Below, piece by piece: positions 34,903-42,181 of a stretch of DNA of 64,000 bases. How positions within the stretch are numbered: position 1 is the stretch's first letter; each line of letters opens with the position of its first letter. The stretch comes from Halocatena marina (lineage in GTDB: Archaea > Halobacteriota > Halobacteria > Halobacteriales > Haloarculaceae). The DNA lies in assembly GCF_023276375.1 (NCBI RefSeq), contig NZ_JALLPK010000001.1:124001-188000 (forward strand). The letters run 5' to 3'. The position numbers were made by a program, and so were the translations under genes. The notes under the pieces are model-generated. The model did no database searches, was not told the DNA's origin, and saw only the letters and a list, made by a program, of their open reading frames with translations.

Positions 34903-36645
34903 ATGAGGCTGCATTATCAGCGCGCCAACCCAGATGTCGGTGGCGAGTCACTCCTCTTGCGGTTCGAGGACGTTGTTGACGATCGAGTAGCGTGTTTGCT
35001 GGTGAATTCTGGTCGCGGCGTTTCCGTTGACGAACTGCTGGATGAGTCCCGTGGTGAGTATCTGGCGGGAATCATCATCAACAACGCTCATCCGGAGTAC
35101 TACTGTACGCTCGGTGAGAACGTACGCGAGGAGACGCCGATCTATGCCGCGCCCGATACCGCAACGATCCTCGCCGAAGCGTGCAGTGCTCCCCTGCGCG
35201 ATATTGAGCACCCCGACGCTATTCTCACGCAGTTAGCCACGGTCGATACCTGGACTCAACTCGTCCGTGGGGTGCAGTTACACCCACTGCCGGTTGGTCA
35301 CACACCAGGCGCGGCAGGCTTCCTCCTCGAAATCTCAGAGGAGGCGGACGCGCACACGTTGTTCGTTGCGGATGAGTGTACGATCAGGCGGGCGGCGGGC
35401 TATTCTGGTATCGGCCTCGATCTCCCGGTGGCGATCGATTCACTGGTTCTCTCGGGTGCCACGGCCGATCCGTTCGCCCCCGCGCTGACCGAGACGCTCT
35501 CGATCGTCTGCGAGCGCGCGCGTGAGGACGCGACGGTACTCGTCACGGCGGACGAGCCAACAGGAATCCACGCCGCGTATCTGCTGGGCCATCTCGGCAA
35601 GCGACTCGGATCGCCGTTTCCGATCACCGTCACCGGGCGGACCGCAACGCTATGTGAACAGCTGGGCTACTCGATTCCGAACGTGACCCGCCTGCCAGAC
35701 GCCCCACCCGAAAAGGTGCTCACGCCGGGCACGGTTGCGATCGCGGAGCCGGACGCCCCCGTGCAAGGCCCCGCCGGACAGCTGTTCGAGGCGCTTGCGG
35801 GCGATCCGGAGGCAGCCGTTCTTCGGCTCACGCGTGGGGTGGCCACGCCGATTACTGCCACTCAATGCATGGTCCAATCGTTCCCGTGGCACAACTATCC
35901 CGACCCCGAAACCCTCGCAACGGTCGTCGAGGCGCTCGCTCCGGTGCAGGTGGTGCTCGCAGAGCGACCCACACCAGAGGCGGAGGGGATCCATCTCCCC
36001 GACAGCTTCGTCTGGTCGATCGACGACGATCTGATCTACACCCTCTATGACGGTACGGACTGGGTTGCGCCGGCCGAAATCGATCCGGACGCAGCCCAAC
36101 ACATCCGCCAGCGCGCGACAGCCTACCACGACGAGCCTACCCCGAGTGAGTACGAGCTCTCGCTGCCGCTGCCTGTGCGGACGGGCACGATCGACTTTGC
36201 AGCCGAAGGGCTCGACGTCGAGGTGATCCAAGAGCGACTCCTGCCGGCTGAATCACCCGATGGATCGTGGCGACACCGTGCTCCGAACGACGAGGATGTC
36301 GCTAGTCACGATGCTAACAGTGCTGCCTCTAGTGCTACGAACGGGAGAAAGACGAGTGAGACCACGTCGGTCGATGCCTCACTACAAGCCCTCCGAGAAC
36401 AGATCGATAACATCGAATCGGTCGTTGCGGGACAAATATATCAGGCAAGCGTCGTCGATGCTGGTGATGACGTGTGCTTATTCCGTGTGCAAAATCCACC
36501 AGCATCGTTCGAACACGGACAAAACGTCTCCCTCATCATAGATTCGGCTGAGACGTTGCAGACGGTGGATGTCTCCGAGCAAGAAAACGGCTCGGAACCG
36601 TCTGATACTGACAATAGTACAACTGACGCTAACGAAATAGTCTGA
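34903..36645 (+). CDS. Metallo-beta-lactamase-fold protein with degenerate metal motif
   Basis: 580 residues. The N-terminal half follows the layout of MBL/beta-CASP-type hydrolases: a strand-turn GGESLLLRFEDVVDDRVACLLVN, LAGIIINNAHPEYYCTLGEN where an active enzyme would have T-H-x-H-x-D-H, the retained third motif LHPLPVGHTPGAAGFLLE, and LFVADE as the ADxT/GD-like motif. Only part of the metal ligand set remains, so hydrolysis is doubtful. The C-terminal quarter has a low-complexity Asn/Ser/Thr linker (ASHDANSAASSATNG), a short coiled coil (LQALREQIDNIESVVAGQIY) and a small beta domain. The ATG at 34903 is 27 bases after the TATA-like attatatat. The role is unknown. Confidence 0.65.
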   Translation: MRLHYQRANPDVGGESLLLRFEDVVDDRVACLLVNSGRGVSVDELLDESRGEYLAGIIINNAHPEYYCTLGENVREETPIYAAPDTATILAEACSAPLRDIEHPDAILTQLATVDTWTQLVRGVQLHPLPVGHTPGAAGFLLEISEEADAHTLFVADECTIRRAAGYSGIGLDLPVAIDSLVLSGATADPFAPALTETLSIVCERAREDATVLVTADEPTGIHAAYLLGHLGKRLGSPFPITVTGRTATLCEQLGYSIPNVTRLPDAPPEKVLTPGTVAIAEPDAPVQGPAGQLFEALAGDPEAAVLRLTRGVATPITATQCMVQSFPWHNYPDPETLATVVEALAPVQVVLAERPTPEAEGIHLPDSFVWSIDDDLIYTLYDGTDWVAPAEIDPDAAQHIRQRATAYHDEPTPSEYELSLPLPVRTGTIDFAAEGLDVEVIQERLLPAESPDGSWRHRAPNDEDVASHDANSAASSATNGRKTSETTSVDASLQALREQIDNIESVVAGQIYQASVVDAGDDVCLFRVQNPPASFEHGQNVSLIIDSAETLQTVDVSEQENGSEPSDTDNSTTDANEIV

Positions 36646-37248
36646 TCATCATCACTTTCTAATCACATTTTGTAGCGACCAAACGTTTTGTCGGTATCGT
36701 TGAAAAAACGAAAGAAGACTTCGAAAAGCGCAACAATGGCATAGATGAGAGCCTGTGGAAATTCACATCCCCACGCGACTCCTGCCGATGACGTACCCAA
36801 GCTATCGCCGATTTTTGTCTGCCTCTGACATCCCTGATAGCTACGCTAGTGGTACCTCCCTGACCGTCCGGCCGAGGGAGATCTGGCATGCAATTTAACC
36901 GATTCGTCCACTGATGCTGTGGTATTTCCTCGACCAATCATCTCTGCACGCGCCGGTGGGTATGCGAGACCGACGTGCGACAGTATCCGGAGGCCCGGCT
37001 CCGACGGTGACATGCGTCGCGTGTCGGTGGGTGCGGCTCGTGCAATCCAATGGTCACGTCTCGTTACCGACAGTCGAGGGCTACCACGAACACCGCTTGT
37101 ATCGGTCTGTGGTGCCATGCCGACCACATTCTGATTATGGCATTGTGGGTGTATAATACACCCAGTAGCTTCAAATGGCTATTTTATCGTGTCGCGCGAA
37201 TAGACTGAATGATATGCATTTTATAAATAGATATATAACACGAATTTA
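36646..37248. other. 603-bp convergent intergenic region, no supported gene
   Basis: Several frames of 60-95 codons exist on both strands, but none has a recognisable domain and their composition (basic, Ser/Arg-rich) is unlike genuine genes here. The end near 37200-37245 is very AT-rich. It may contain a decayed gene; nothing specific could be identified. Confidence 0.4.
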
Positions 37249-38268
37249 CTAGTTGTCTGTTTGTTGGTCGGCGTATTCGGCATACACTGTCCACGAGGGA
37301 TCGACCGACGGGTGCCTGACTCGCTCGCTATCGATATACGTTCCGGAGCCGTTACTCGCCGTCCCGATGACAGCCGCAGTCGTTCCTCGGTCTCTAAGCG
37401 CCTCGATAACGGATTCGGTTCCGTCGGGACGAACAGTGATGAGAAGTGTCCCGGAACTCGTTGCGTGCCACGGTTCTATGTCGAGATACGAACACACCTC
37501 CTGAACAGCGGGCTTCGTTGGTACTGCCGAACGGTCGATATCCAGTCTGACACCTGCGCTCTCGGCAATTTCTGTCAGCGCTCCCTGTAATCCGCACTCT
37601 GTTGCGTCGTGCATCGCTGTGATCGGGCCTGTCGTGGCTGCGGTGAGTGCATCGCGGACCGTTCCTGTTTCAGCGAGTCCGTCCGTCGCCATCGTTAGCG
37701 TTGCTTCGGGGAGATCCATCTGCTCACCAAACAGCGTCGTAAGCAAGCCAACGGCCTCTACTGCTGGCCCAGTTGTGACGATAACGTCATCTCCCGGTTG
37801 CGTCCCGTTCGGTCGAACGATATCGTCCGGATTACCGAGGGCAAAGACACTCGCGCCTCCGACCCACGGGTACTCACACCCCTCGTACCGTGCTGTGTGG
37901 CCTGTAACGACACTCACTCCGAGATCAGTCGCCTTCTCGTCGATGGCTTGCCAAACGGTTGCGAACTCCTCGTCGGTCATTTCTGGTGGCAGCGTAAAGG
38001 AAATCGAGAGATACTGGGGTGGGAGACCGCTTACGGCCACGTCAGCGAGGACGATGTCGAGGGCAAACGTGGCCGCCCGCTCGAAACCAAGCGCCGGAAG
38101 GATCGAAAGGGGGTCGGTTGCCACGACGAGTGCGCTGTCGTCCACTTCAACGACACCGAAATCGACACCCGCTGTCGGTCCGAGACGCACCTCATCACGG
38201 GACGCGCCGAGATGCGGGTAGATGTACTCATCGAAGAAATCGGCGTCAACCTTACCATAATCGGGCAT
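37249..38268 (-). CDS. AIR synthase-related protein (PurM/HypE/ThiL superfamily)
   Basis: 339 residues. The N-terminal half has the superfamily's ATP/Mg loop (LVVATDPLSILPALGFERAATFALDIVLADVAVSGLPP) and the second half the PurM C-terminal domain (GDDVIVTTGPAVEAVGLL ... AMHDATECGLQGALTEIAESAGVRLDI ... SSGTLLITV). Members include PurM, ThiL, SelD and HypE; haloarchaea have extra paralogues of unknown substrate. No hydrogenase, thiamine or purine gene is adjacent, so the reaction stays open. Confidence 0.85.
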   Translation of the reverse strand: MPDYGKVDADFFDEYIYPHLGASRDEVRLGPTAGVDFGVVEVDDSALVVATDPLSILPALGFERAATFALDIVLADVAVSGLPPQYLSISFTLPPEMTDEEFATVWQAIDEKATDLGVSVVTGHTARYEGCEYPWVGGASVFALGNPDDIVRPNGTQPGDDVIVTTGPAVEAVGLLTTLFGEQMDLPEATLTMATDGLAETGTVRDALTAATTGPITAMHDATECGLQGALTEIAESAGVRLDIDRSAVPTKPAVQEVCSYLDIEPWHATSSGTLLITVRPDGTESVIEALRDRGTTAAVIGTASNGSGTYIDSERVRHPSVDPSWTVYAEYADQQTDN

Positions 38269-38333
38269 AAATCGATTACTCGTTGGGATAGTAAATCGTG
38301 CGTGTTCGCGCTTGCGATGGTTTCTTGCGTCCG

Positions 38334-38594
38334 TTATACTTCATCGTCTGGCGCATGTTTTTCTGCCATTCGAGTCGCTTCTTCTGCGTATCGTTGGCGC
38401 GTGTCGTCACTCGTCGGTTCGAGGTCCTCGTCTGCGACTTCAATCGCTGCGGTCACAGTCGTTCGTGAAAGGAGGCTCGAAGAGAGCTCCTTCTGATAGT
38501 ATCGCTCCCCGTCTGTCGTCGCGTAGATGAGTGTGATCAGGTTGCGCGTATCGTAGGTGCGCTCGACCATCCAGAGACGGACCTCGTTGTCCAT
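38334..38594 (-). CDS. Small conserved haloarchaeal protein, unknown function
   Basis: 86 residues, acidic, soluble: MDNEVRLWMVERTYDTRNLI, then LIYATTDGERYYQKELSS and an acidic helical C-terminus (RQRYAEEATRMAEKHAPDDEV). The pattern looks like a small conserved haloarchaeal family, but I cannot name it. It lies 65 bases upstream of the AIR-synthase-like gene on the same strand and diverges from uvrC. Confidence 0.65.
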   Translation of the reverse strand: MDNEVRLWMVERTYDTRNLITLIYATTDGERYYQKELSSSLLSRTTVTAAIEVADEDLEPTSDDTRQRYAEEATRMAEKHAPDDEV

Positions 38595-38717
38595 ACATCC
38601 CGTTCTGTTCGGTCCAAATTGTAAGCACCGACTGCGCTCTCTGATCCAGTTTGTGCAGTGACCGTATGTCCATCGATCGCGTCACCTTCAATCTCACTCG
38701 GACACTACGTTGTTTTG

Positions 38718-40487
38718 ATGGATAGGGCGACAGTGCGCGAGCGGGTAAGTGACCTCCCCCGTGAGCCGGGCGTATACCAGTTTCTCGATACCGACGGCGT
38801 CGTTCTCTATGTGGGGAAAGCGGTGGCGCTACGCGATCGCGTCCGGTCGTACGCTGACCCGCGATCCGAACGCATCCGGCGGATGGTTGAGCGTGCTTCG
38901 GCCTTCGATTTCGCTGTAACGGACACTGAGACCCAAGCACTCCTCCTCGAAGCGAATCTCATCAAGCGTCATCAGCCGAAATACAACGTCCGGTTGAAAG
39001 ACGACAAATCCTACCCGCTCGTCCAGTTGACCGATCACGAGTATCCGCGGATCGAAATCACGCGCGATCCCGACGAGGCTGCGACTGTCTACGGCCCATA
39101 CACTGACAAATCAAGGGTCGAGACCGTCGTAAAGGCACTTCGGGAAAACTATGGTATCCGTGGCTGCTCAGACCACAAGTTCGCAAACCGCGATCGACCT
39201 TGTCTCGATTACGACATCGGTCTCTGTACTGCCCCTTGTACCGGGGAGGTCACCGATGAGAACTATCTCGATGACACGGCGTCTGTGAAACGATTTTTCG
39301 AGGGCGAGACGGGCGTTCTCTCCGATCCGCTCCAGCGCTCGATGGAAGCGGCGAGTCAGGCCCAGCAGTTCGAACGCGCAGCAAATCTCCGCGATCGACT
39401 GCAAGCGGTCGAAGCATTCCACGAGGGCGGTGGCGAAGCGGTCATTGCTCGCGACGAACGGACCGTCGACGTGCTCGGTGTCGCTATCGAGGGGACCGAC
39501 GTGACCGTCGCTCGACTCCGCAGTGAGAATGGCAAACTAATCGATCGGGACCGATACTCGCTTTCAGGACCCGAGCCGGACCATGAGGGTGCTGGTACAT
39601 CCGAATCGAGCGTCGCTGGCGTACTGAGCGCGTTCATTCCTCAGTACTACGCTGAACGTCGACTTCCAGACGCCCTCCTCCTCCCCGAACGACCATCAGA
39701 CGGAAACGTCATTGAGTGGTTGGACGCCGAGGGGGTTGCTGTAAGTGTTCCAGGAACTGGACGTGAGTCAACGCTTGTCGATCTCGCGCTGAAGAACGCC
39801 CGACGCGGGCGTGTTCGTGGAATCGAACGGTCAGACGAAGCGGCGATGCTCGCCGATGCGCTCGGTCTCCGTTCGATTCAGCGCATCGAAGGCTTTGATG
39901 TGAGTCACGCCCACGGGACAGCGGTCGTCGGGAGCAACGTCACGTTCGTAGAGGGCGCTCCGGATAAATCCGCCTACCGCCGAAAGAAGCTCACTGAACG
40001 CAACGACGACTACGCGAATATGCGGGAACTCATTCACTGGCGAGCCGACCGTGCGGTGTCCGGACAGGACGATCGTCCGGATCCCGACCTCCTGTTAATT
40101 GATGGGGGCGACGGACAGCTCGATGCCGCACTGGATTCACTCTCTGAAACCGACTGGGACATCCCCTGTATCGCGCTTGCCAAAGCTAACGAAGTGGTCA
40201 TCACAGCACAGCGAACGTTCGATTGGCCGAGTGATGCACCACACCTTCACCTCCTCCAACGCGTCCGTGACGAAGCACACCGCTTTGCCGTCCAGTACCA
40301 CCAAACGCTCCGTGATGAGGTAACCACTGTGCTCGATGATGTCCCAGGCGTCGGATCCAAGACGCGGACGAATCTGCTCCGGCGGTTTGGGTCGATTGAC
40401 AATATCCGTGCTGCCTCGATTACTGAACTCGAAAGCGTTCCTGGGGTTGGGAAGCAAACGGCGAAAACGATCGAACAGAGGCTGTAA
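38718..40487 (+). CDS. uvrC: Excinuclease ABC subunit C
   Basis: 589 residues. Makes the two incisions in bacterial-type nucleotide excision repair with UvrA and UvrB (uvrB is in this window at 48927). GIY-YIG nuclease at the N-terminus ([23 protein letters not shown]), cysteine-bearing segment, UVR-like region ([20 protein letters not shown]), RNase H-like second nuclease ([19 protein letters not shown] ... [13 protein letters not shown]) and C-terminal helix-hairpin-helix ([20 protein letters not shown]). The ATG at 38718 starts the conserved region; the frame extends 20 codons upstream without similarity. The last ~125 bases were copied downstream with the PPC genes. Confidence 0.96.
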   Translation: MDRATVRERVSDLPREPGVYQFLDTDGVVLYVGKAVALRDRVRSYADPRSERIRRMVERASAFDFAVTDTETQALLLEANLIKRHQPKYNVRLKDDKSYPLVQLTDHEYPRIEITRDPDEAATVYGPYTDKSRVETVVKALRENYGIRGCSDHKFANRDRPCLDYDIGLCTAPCTGEVTDENYLDDTASVKRFFEGETGVLSDPLQRSMEAASQAQQFERAANLRDRLQAVEAFHEGGGEAVIARDERTVDVLGVAIEGTDVTVARLRSENGKLIDRDRYSLSGPEPDHEGAGTSESSVAGVLSAFIPQYYAERRLPDALLLPERPSDGNVIEWLDAEGVAVSVPGTGRESTLVDLALKNARRGRVRGIERSDEAAMLADALGLRSIQRIEGFDVSHAHGTAVVGSNVTFVEGAPDKSAYRRKKLTERNDDYANMRELIHWRADRAVSGQDDRPDPDLLLIDGGDGQLDAALDSLSETDWDIPCIALAKANEVVITAQRTFDWPSDAPHLHLLQRVRDEAHRFAVQYHQTLRDEVTTVLDDVPGVGSKTRTNLLRRFGSIDNIRAASITELESVPGVGKQTAKTIEQRL

Positions 40488-40501
40488 TTAACCCGCACGG
40501 A

Positions 40502-40515
40502 CACAAAACCTATTA
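40502..40515 (+). promoter_or_regulatory. Shared promoter element of the PPC array, copy 1
   Basis: CACAAAACCTATTA contains the TATA-like cctatta, centred 24 bases before the ATG of a short leader frame (40537) and about 90 bases before the PPC gene. Identical bases occur before copies 2 (42082-42095) and 3 (44514-44527). Confidence 0.55.
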
Positions 40516-40536
40516 CCCACTTATCTGAATACCGAT

Positions 40537-40605
40537 ATGCTTCCAAGAAGCCGCAGTCATCTTATAGTCTGTGGTAAATATCTTGGTAGTAACATGATAC
40601 TATGA
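40537..40605 (+). CDS. Putative 22-residue leader peptide upstream of PPC gene 1
   Basis: An ATG where a leaderless transcript from the cctatta box should begin opens a frame MLPRSRSHLIVCGKYLGSNM + IL, ending in TGA that overlaps the ATG of the PPC gene (ATGA at 40602-40605), so downstream translation could be coupled. The first 12 codons are kept in copy 2 with four synonymous changes against one replacement. May be coincidence of a duplicated leader; expression is unproven. Confidence 0.3.
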   Translation: MLPRSRSHLIVCGKYLGSNMIL

Positions 40606-41858
40606 TAGGAAAACGAATGACTGTCGGGCTGTTGGCCGCCCTCCTCGTTGTGTCTGCTGTCGGAGCTGGTGGATTTCCCGCCAGCGTGCTGGCTGCCGGT
40701 AGCTCGGACGACAACGACAGCCGGGTAACCGCGACCGCAATCGCTGTCAATGAGACGACCAACAGTACGTTAGACTCAGAGAATGATTCGGACTGGTATG
40801 CCGTCGATCTCGATGAAGGGCAGGGCTTCACCGCCGAGGTCGTGCACACGAACCGTGAGGATCCCTCCACAGCGGTGTCCTTCGACGTGTACGATCCGAG
40901 TGACAATCGAATCGGTGAAGCACCGTTCGACAGACCGATCAACGCGTACCGAACGAGTCCTGCAAGCAACATCGCGTACGGTGCAGATGTCGTCGAACAG
41001 GACGGAACACATTATATCCGTGTCGAAGGTGATGAGGGAGCGGACTATTCCCTCACCGTCGAGACGGACGAACTCGATCAGTACGATCCGAACGAGCAAC
41101 CGGAATCGGCCACCCACATCGAATCGGGTGAGACCGTTGCCGGAACGCTGACTGGATACGATCGGGATCTCTATGCGCTCGATCTCGAACAAGGCGAGAC
41201 GGTCAATGTTACGGGTAACACTTCGGCATATCTGTCACTCTGGGTCGCCAACTCTAGTGTCCCCAGTCCGATGCCCGAGGATTACTACTTCTCGGACAAT
41301 TACACCGTAGCGTACACTGATTACATGCACGGACCGCTCTCGTTCACCGCACACCAGACTGGAACGTACTACTTCAAAGTCGTCACCAACGCGGAGGAGT
41401 CTACGCTCGGTACGTTCTTCGAGAGCAGTCCCTACGAAATGAGTGTCGACGTAGCTGGACAGAACAATTCCTCCCCACCGACGGACGATCCCGACGATGA
41501 GGAGCGAAACGAAACACCAAACGGTACTGACGACTCGAACGAGAACAAGAACGAAAACGACTCGACCGAACCGTCATCCGGTGTCGACGATCCTGAACGG
41601 ACCGAAGAGAGTGACAGGACGGAATCGGATGAATCGAATCAGTCAGACGAAACAGATGAGGATTCCTCAGACAACACGGACGACACAGACGACAGTACGT
41701 CGGATGAGTCAGACGAAACAGATAAGGATTCCTCAGATAGCACAGACGACACAGAAGACGAGACATCGGATGAGTCGGATCAGTCGGATGATGCAGACGA
41801 GACGTCGGATCAGTCAGACGAAACAGATGAGGACTCCTCCGATCTCTCCGACTGCTAG
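40602..41858 (+). CDS. Secreted PPC-domain protein with Ser/Asp-rich stalk and C-terminal Cys, paralogue 1
   Basis: 418 residues. Sec-type signal peptide (MIGKRMTVGLLAALLVVSAV, likely cut near VLAAG). Two PPC-like (pre-peptidase C-terminal) beta-sandwich domains follow. Domain 1 (about 37-150) has NDSDWYAVDLDEGQGFTAEV ... GTHYIRVEG ... YSLTVET; domain 2 (about 160-285) has DRDLYALDLEQGETVNVTG ... TGTYYFKVVT. From about 290 to the end the chain is almost only Asp, Glu, Ser, Thr and Asn, with SDESDETD-type repeats, ending SDLSDC. Many N-x-S/T sites suggest N-glycosylation. Probably a cell-surface or secreted protein; PPC domains usually sit beside peptidases, but none is fused here. Function unknown. 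Confidence 0.75.
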   Translation: MIGKRMTVGLLAALLVVSAVGAGGFPASVLAAGSSDDNDSRVTATAIAVNETTNSTLDSENDSDWYAVDLDEGQGFTAEVVHTNREDPSTAVSFDVYDPSDNRIGEAPFDRPINAYRTSPASNIAYGADVVEQDGTHYIRVEGDEGADYSLTVETDELDQYDPNEQPESATHIESGETVAGTLTGYDRDLYALDLEQGETVNVTGNTSAYLSLWVANSSVPSPMPEDYYFSDNYTVAYTDYMHGPLSFTAHQTGTYYFKVVTNAEESTLGTFFESSPYEMSVDVAGQNNSSPPTDDPDDEERNETPNGTDDSNENKNENDSTEPSSGVDDPERTEESDRTESDESNQSDETDEDSSDNTDDTDDSTSDESDETDKDSSDSTDDTEDETSDESDQSDDADETSDQSDETDEDSSDLSDC

Positions 41859-41942
41859 GTGATGGAAAAGCAAATCCACACCTCAGCAATCGGCTATTTA
41901 TTTTCTTCTGGACAGGCCTGACAACGTTTCAGGCAACTCAAA
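41859..41942. other. 3' flank of PPC gene 1
   Basis: Begins with the conserved ctaggtgatgga around the stop codon and has a T-rich tatttattttctt segment at about 41893-41905 that could terminate transcription. Similar flanks follow the other two copies. Confidence 0.45.
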
Positions 41943-42067
41943 ACATGGACAAACCTGCCTCGACGGTTCGGATCGATCGACAATCTCCGTGTTGCCTCGA
42001 TTACCGAACCCGAAAGCGTTCCTGGGTCTGGAAGCAAACGACGAAAACGATCGCACAACGGCTGTAA
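41943..42067 (+). pseudogene. Duplicated 3' end of uvrC with frameshift
   Basis: Aligns base for base with uvrC 40362-40487. The uvrC phase still reads as the HhH motif ([22 protein letters not shown]), then one base is missing compared with the intact gene (gggtctgga instead of ggggttggga), shifting the frame before the copied TAA. It therefore cannot encode protein. It marks the left edge of the duplicated PPC unit. Confidence 0.85.
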
Positions 42068-42081
42068 TCTACCTCCGCGGC

Positions 42082-42095
42082 CACAAAACCTATTA
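42082..42095 (+). promoter_or_regulatory. Shared promoter element of the PPC array, copy 2
   Basis: CACAAAACCTATTA, identical to copy 1, 24 bases (TATA centre) before the ATG at 42117. No other TATA-like box is found at the usual distance before the PPC start at 42182. Confidence 0.55.
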
Positions 42096-42116
42096 ATCAC
42101 TTATCGAAATACCGAT

Positions 42117-42170
42117 ATGCTTCCGAGAGGCCGCAGTCATCTCATTGTCTGCAGGAGGTCTCTCGATTGA
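42117..42170 (+). CDS. Putative 17-residue leader peptide upstream of PPC gene 2
   Basis: Frame MLPRGRSHLIVCRRSLD, ending 12 bases before the PPC ATG. The first 12 codons match copy 1 except for one Ser-to-Gly change; the other differences in these codons are synonymous (cca/ccg, ctt/ctc, ata/att, tgt/tgc). Confidence 0.3.
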   Translation: MLPRGRSHLIVCRRSLD

Positions 42171-42181
42171 AGCACGATACT

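Noticed and set aside
36659..37156. Possible transposase fragments in the gap after the degenerate MBL gene
   Set aside because: No DDE, HUH or TnpB motif and no terminal repeats could be found on either strand.
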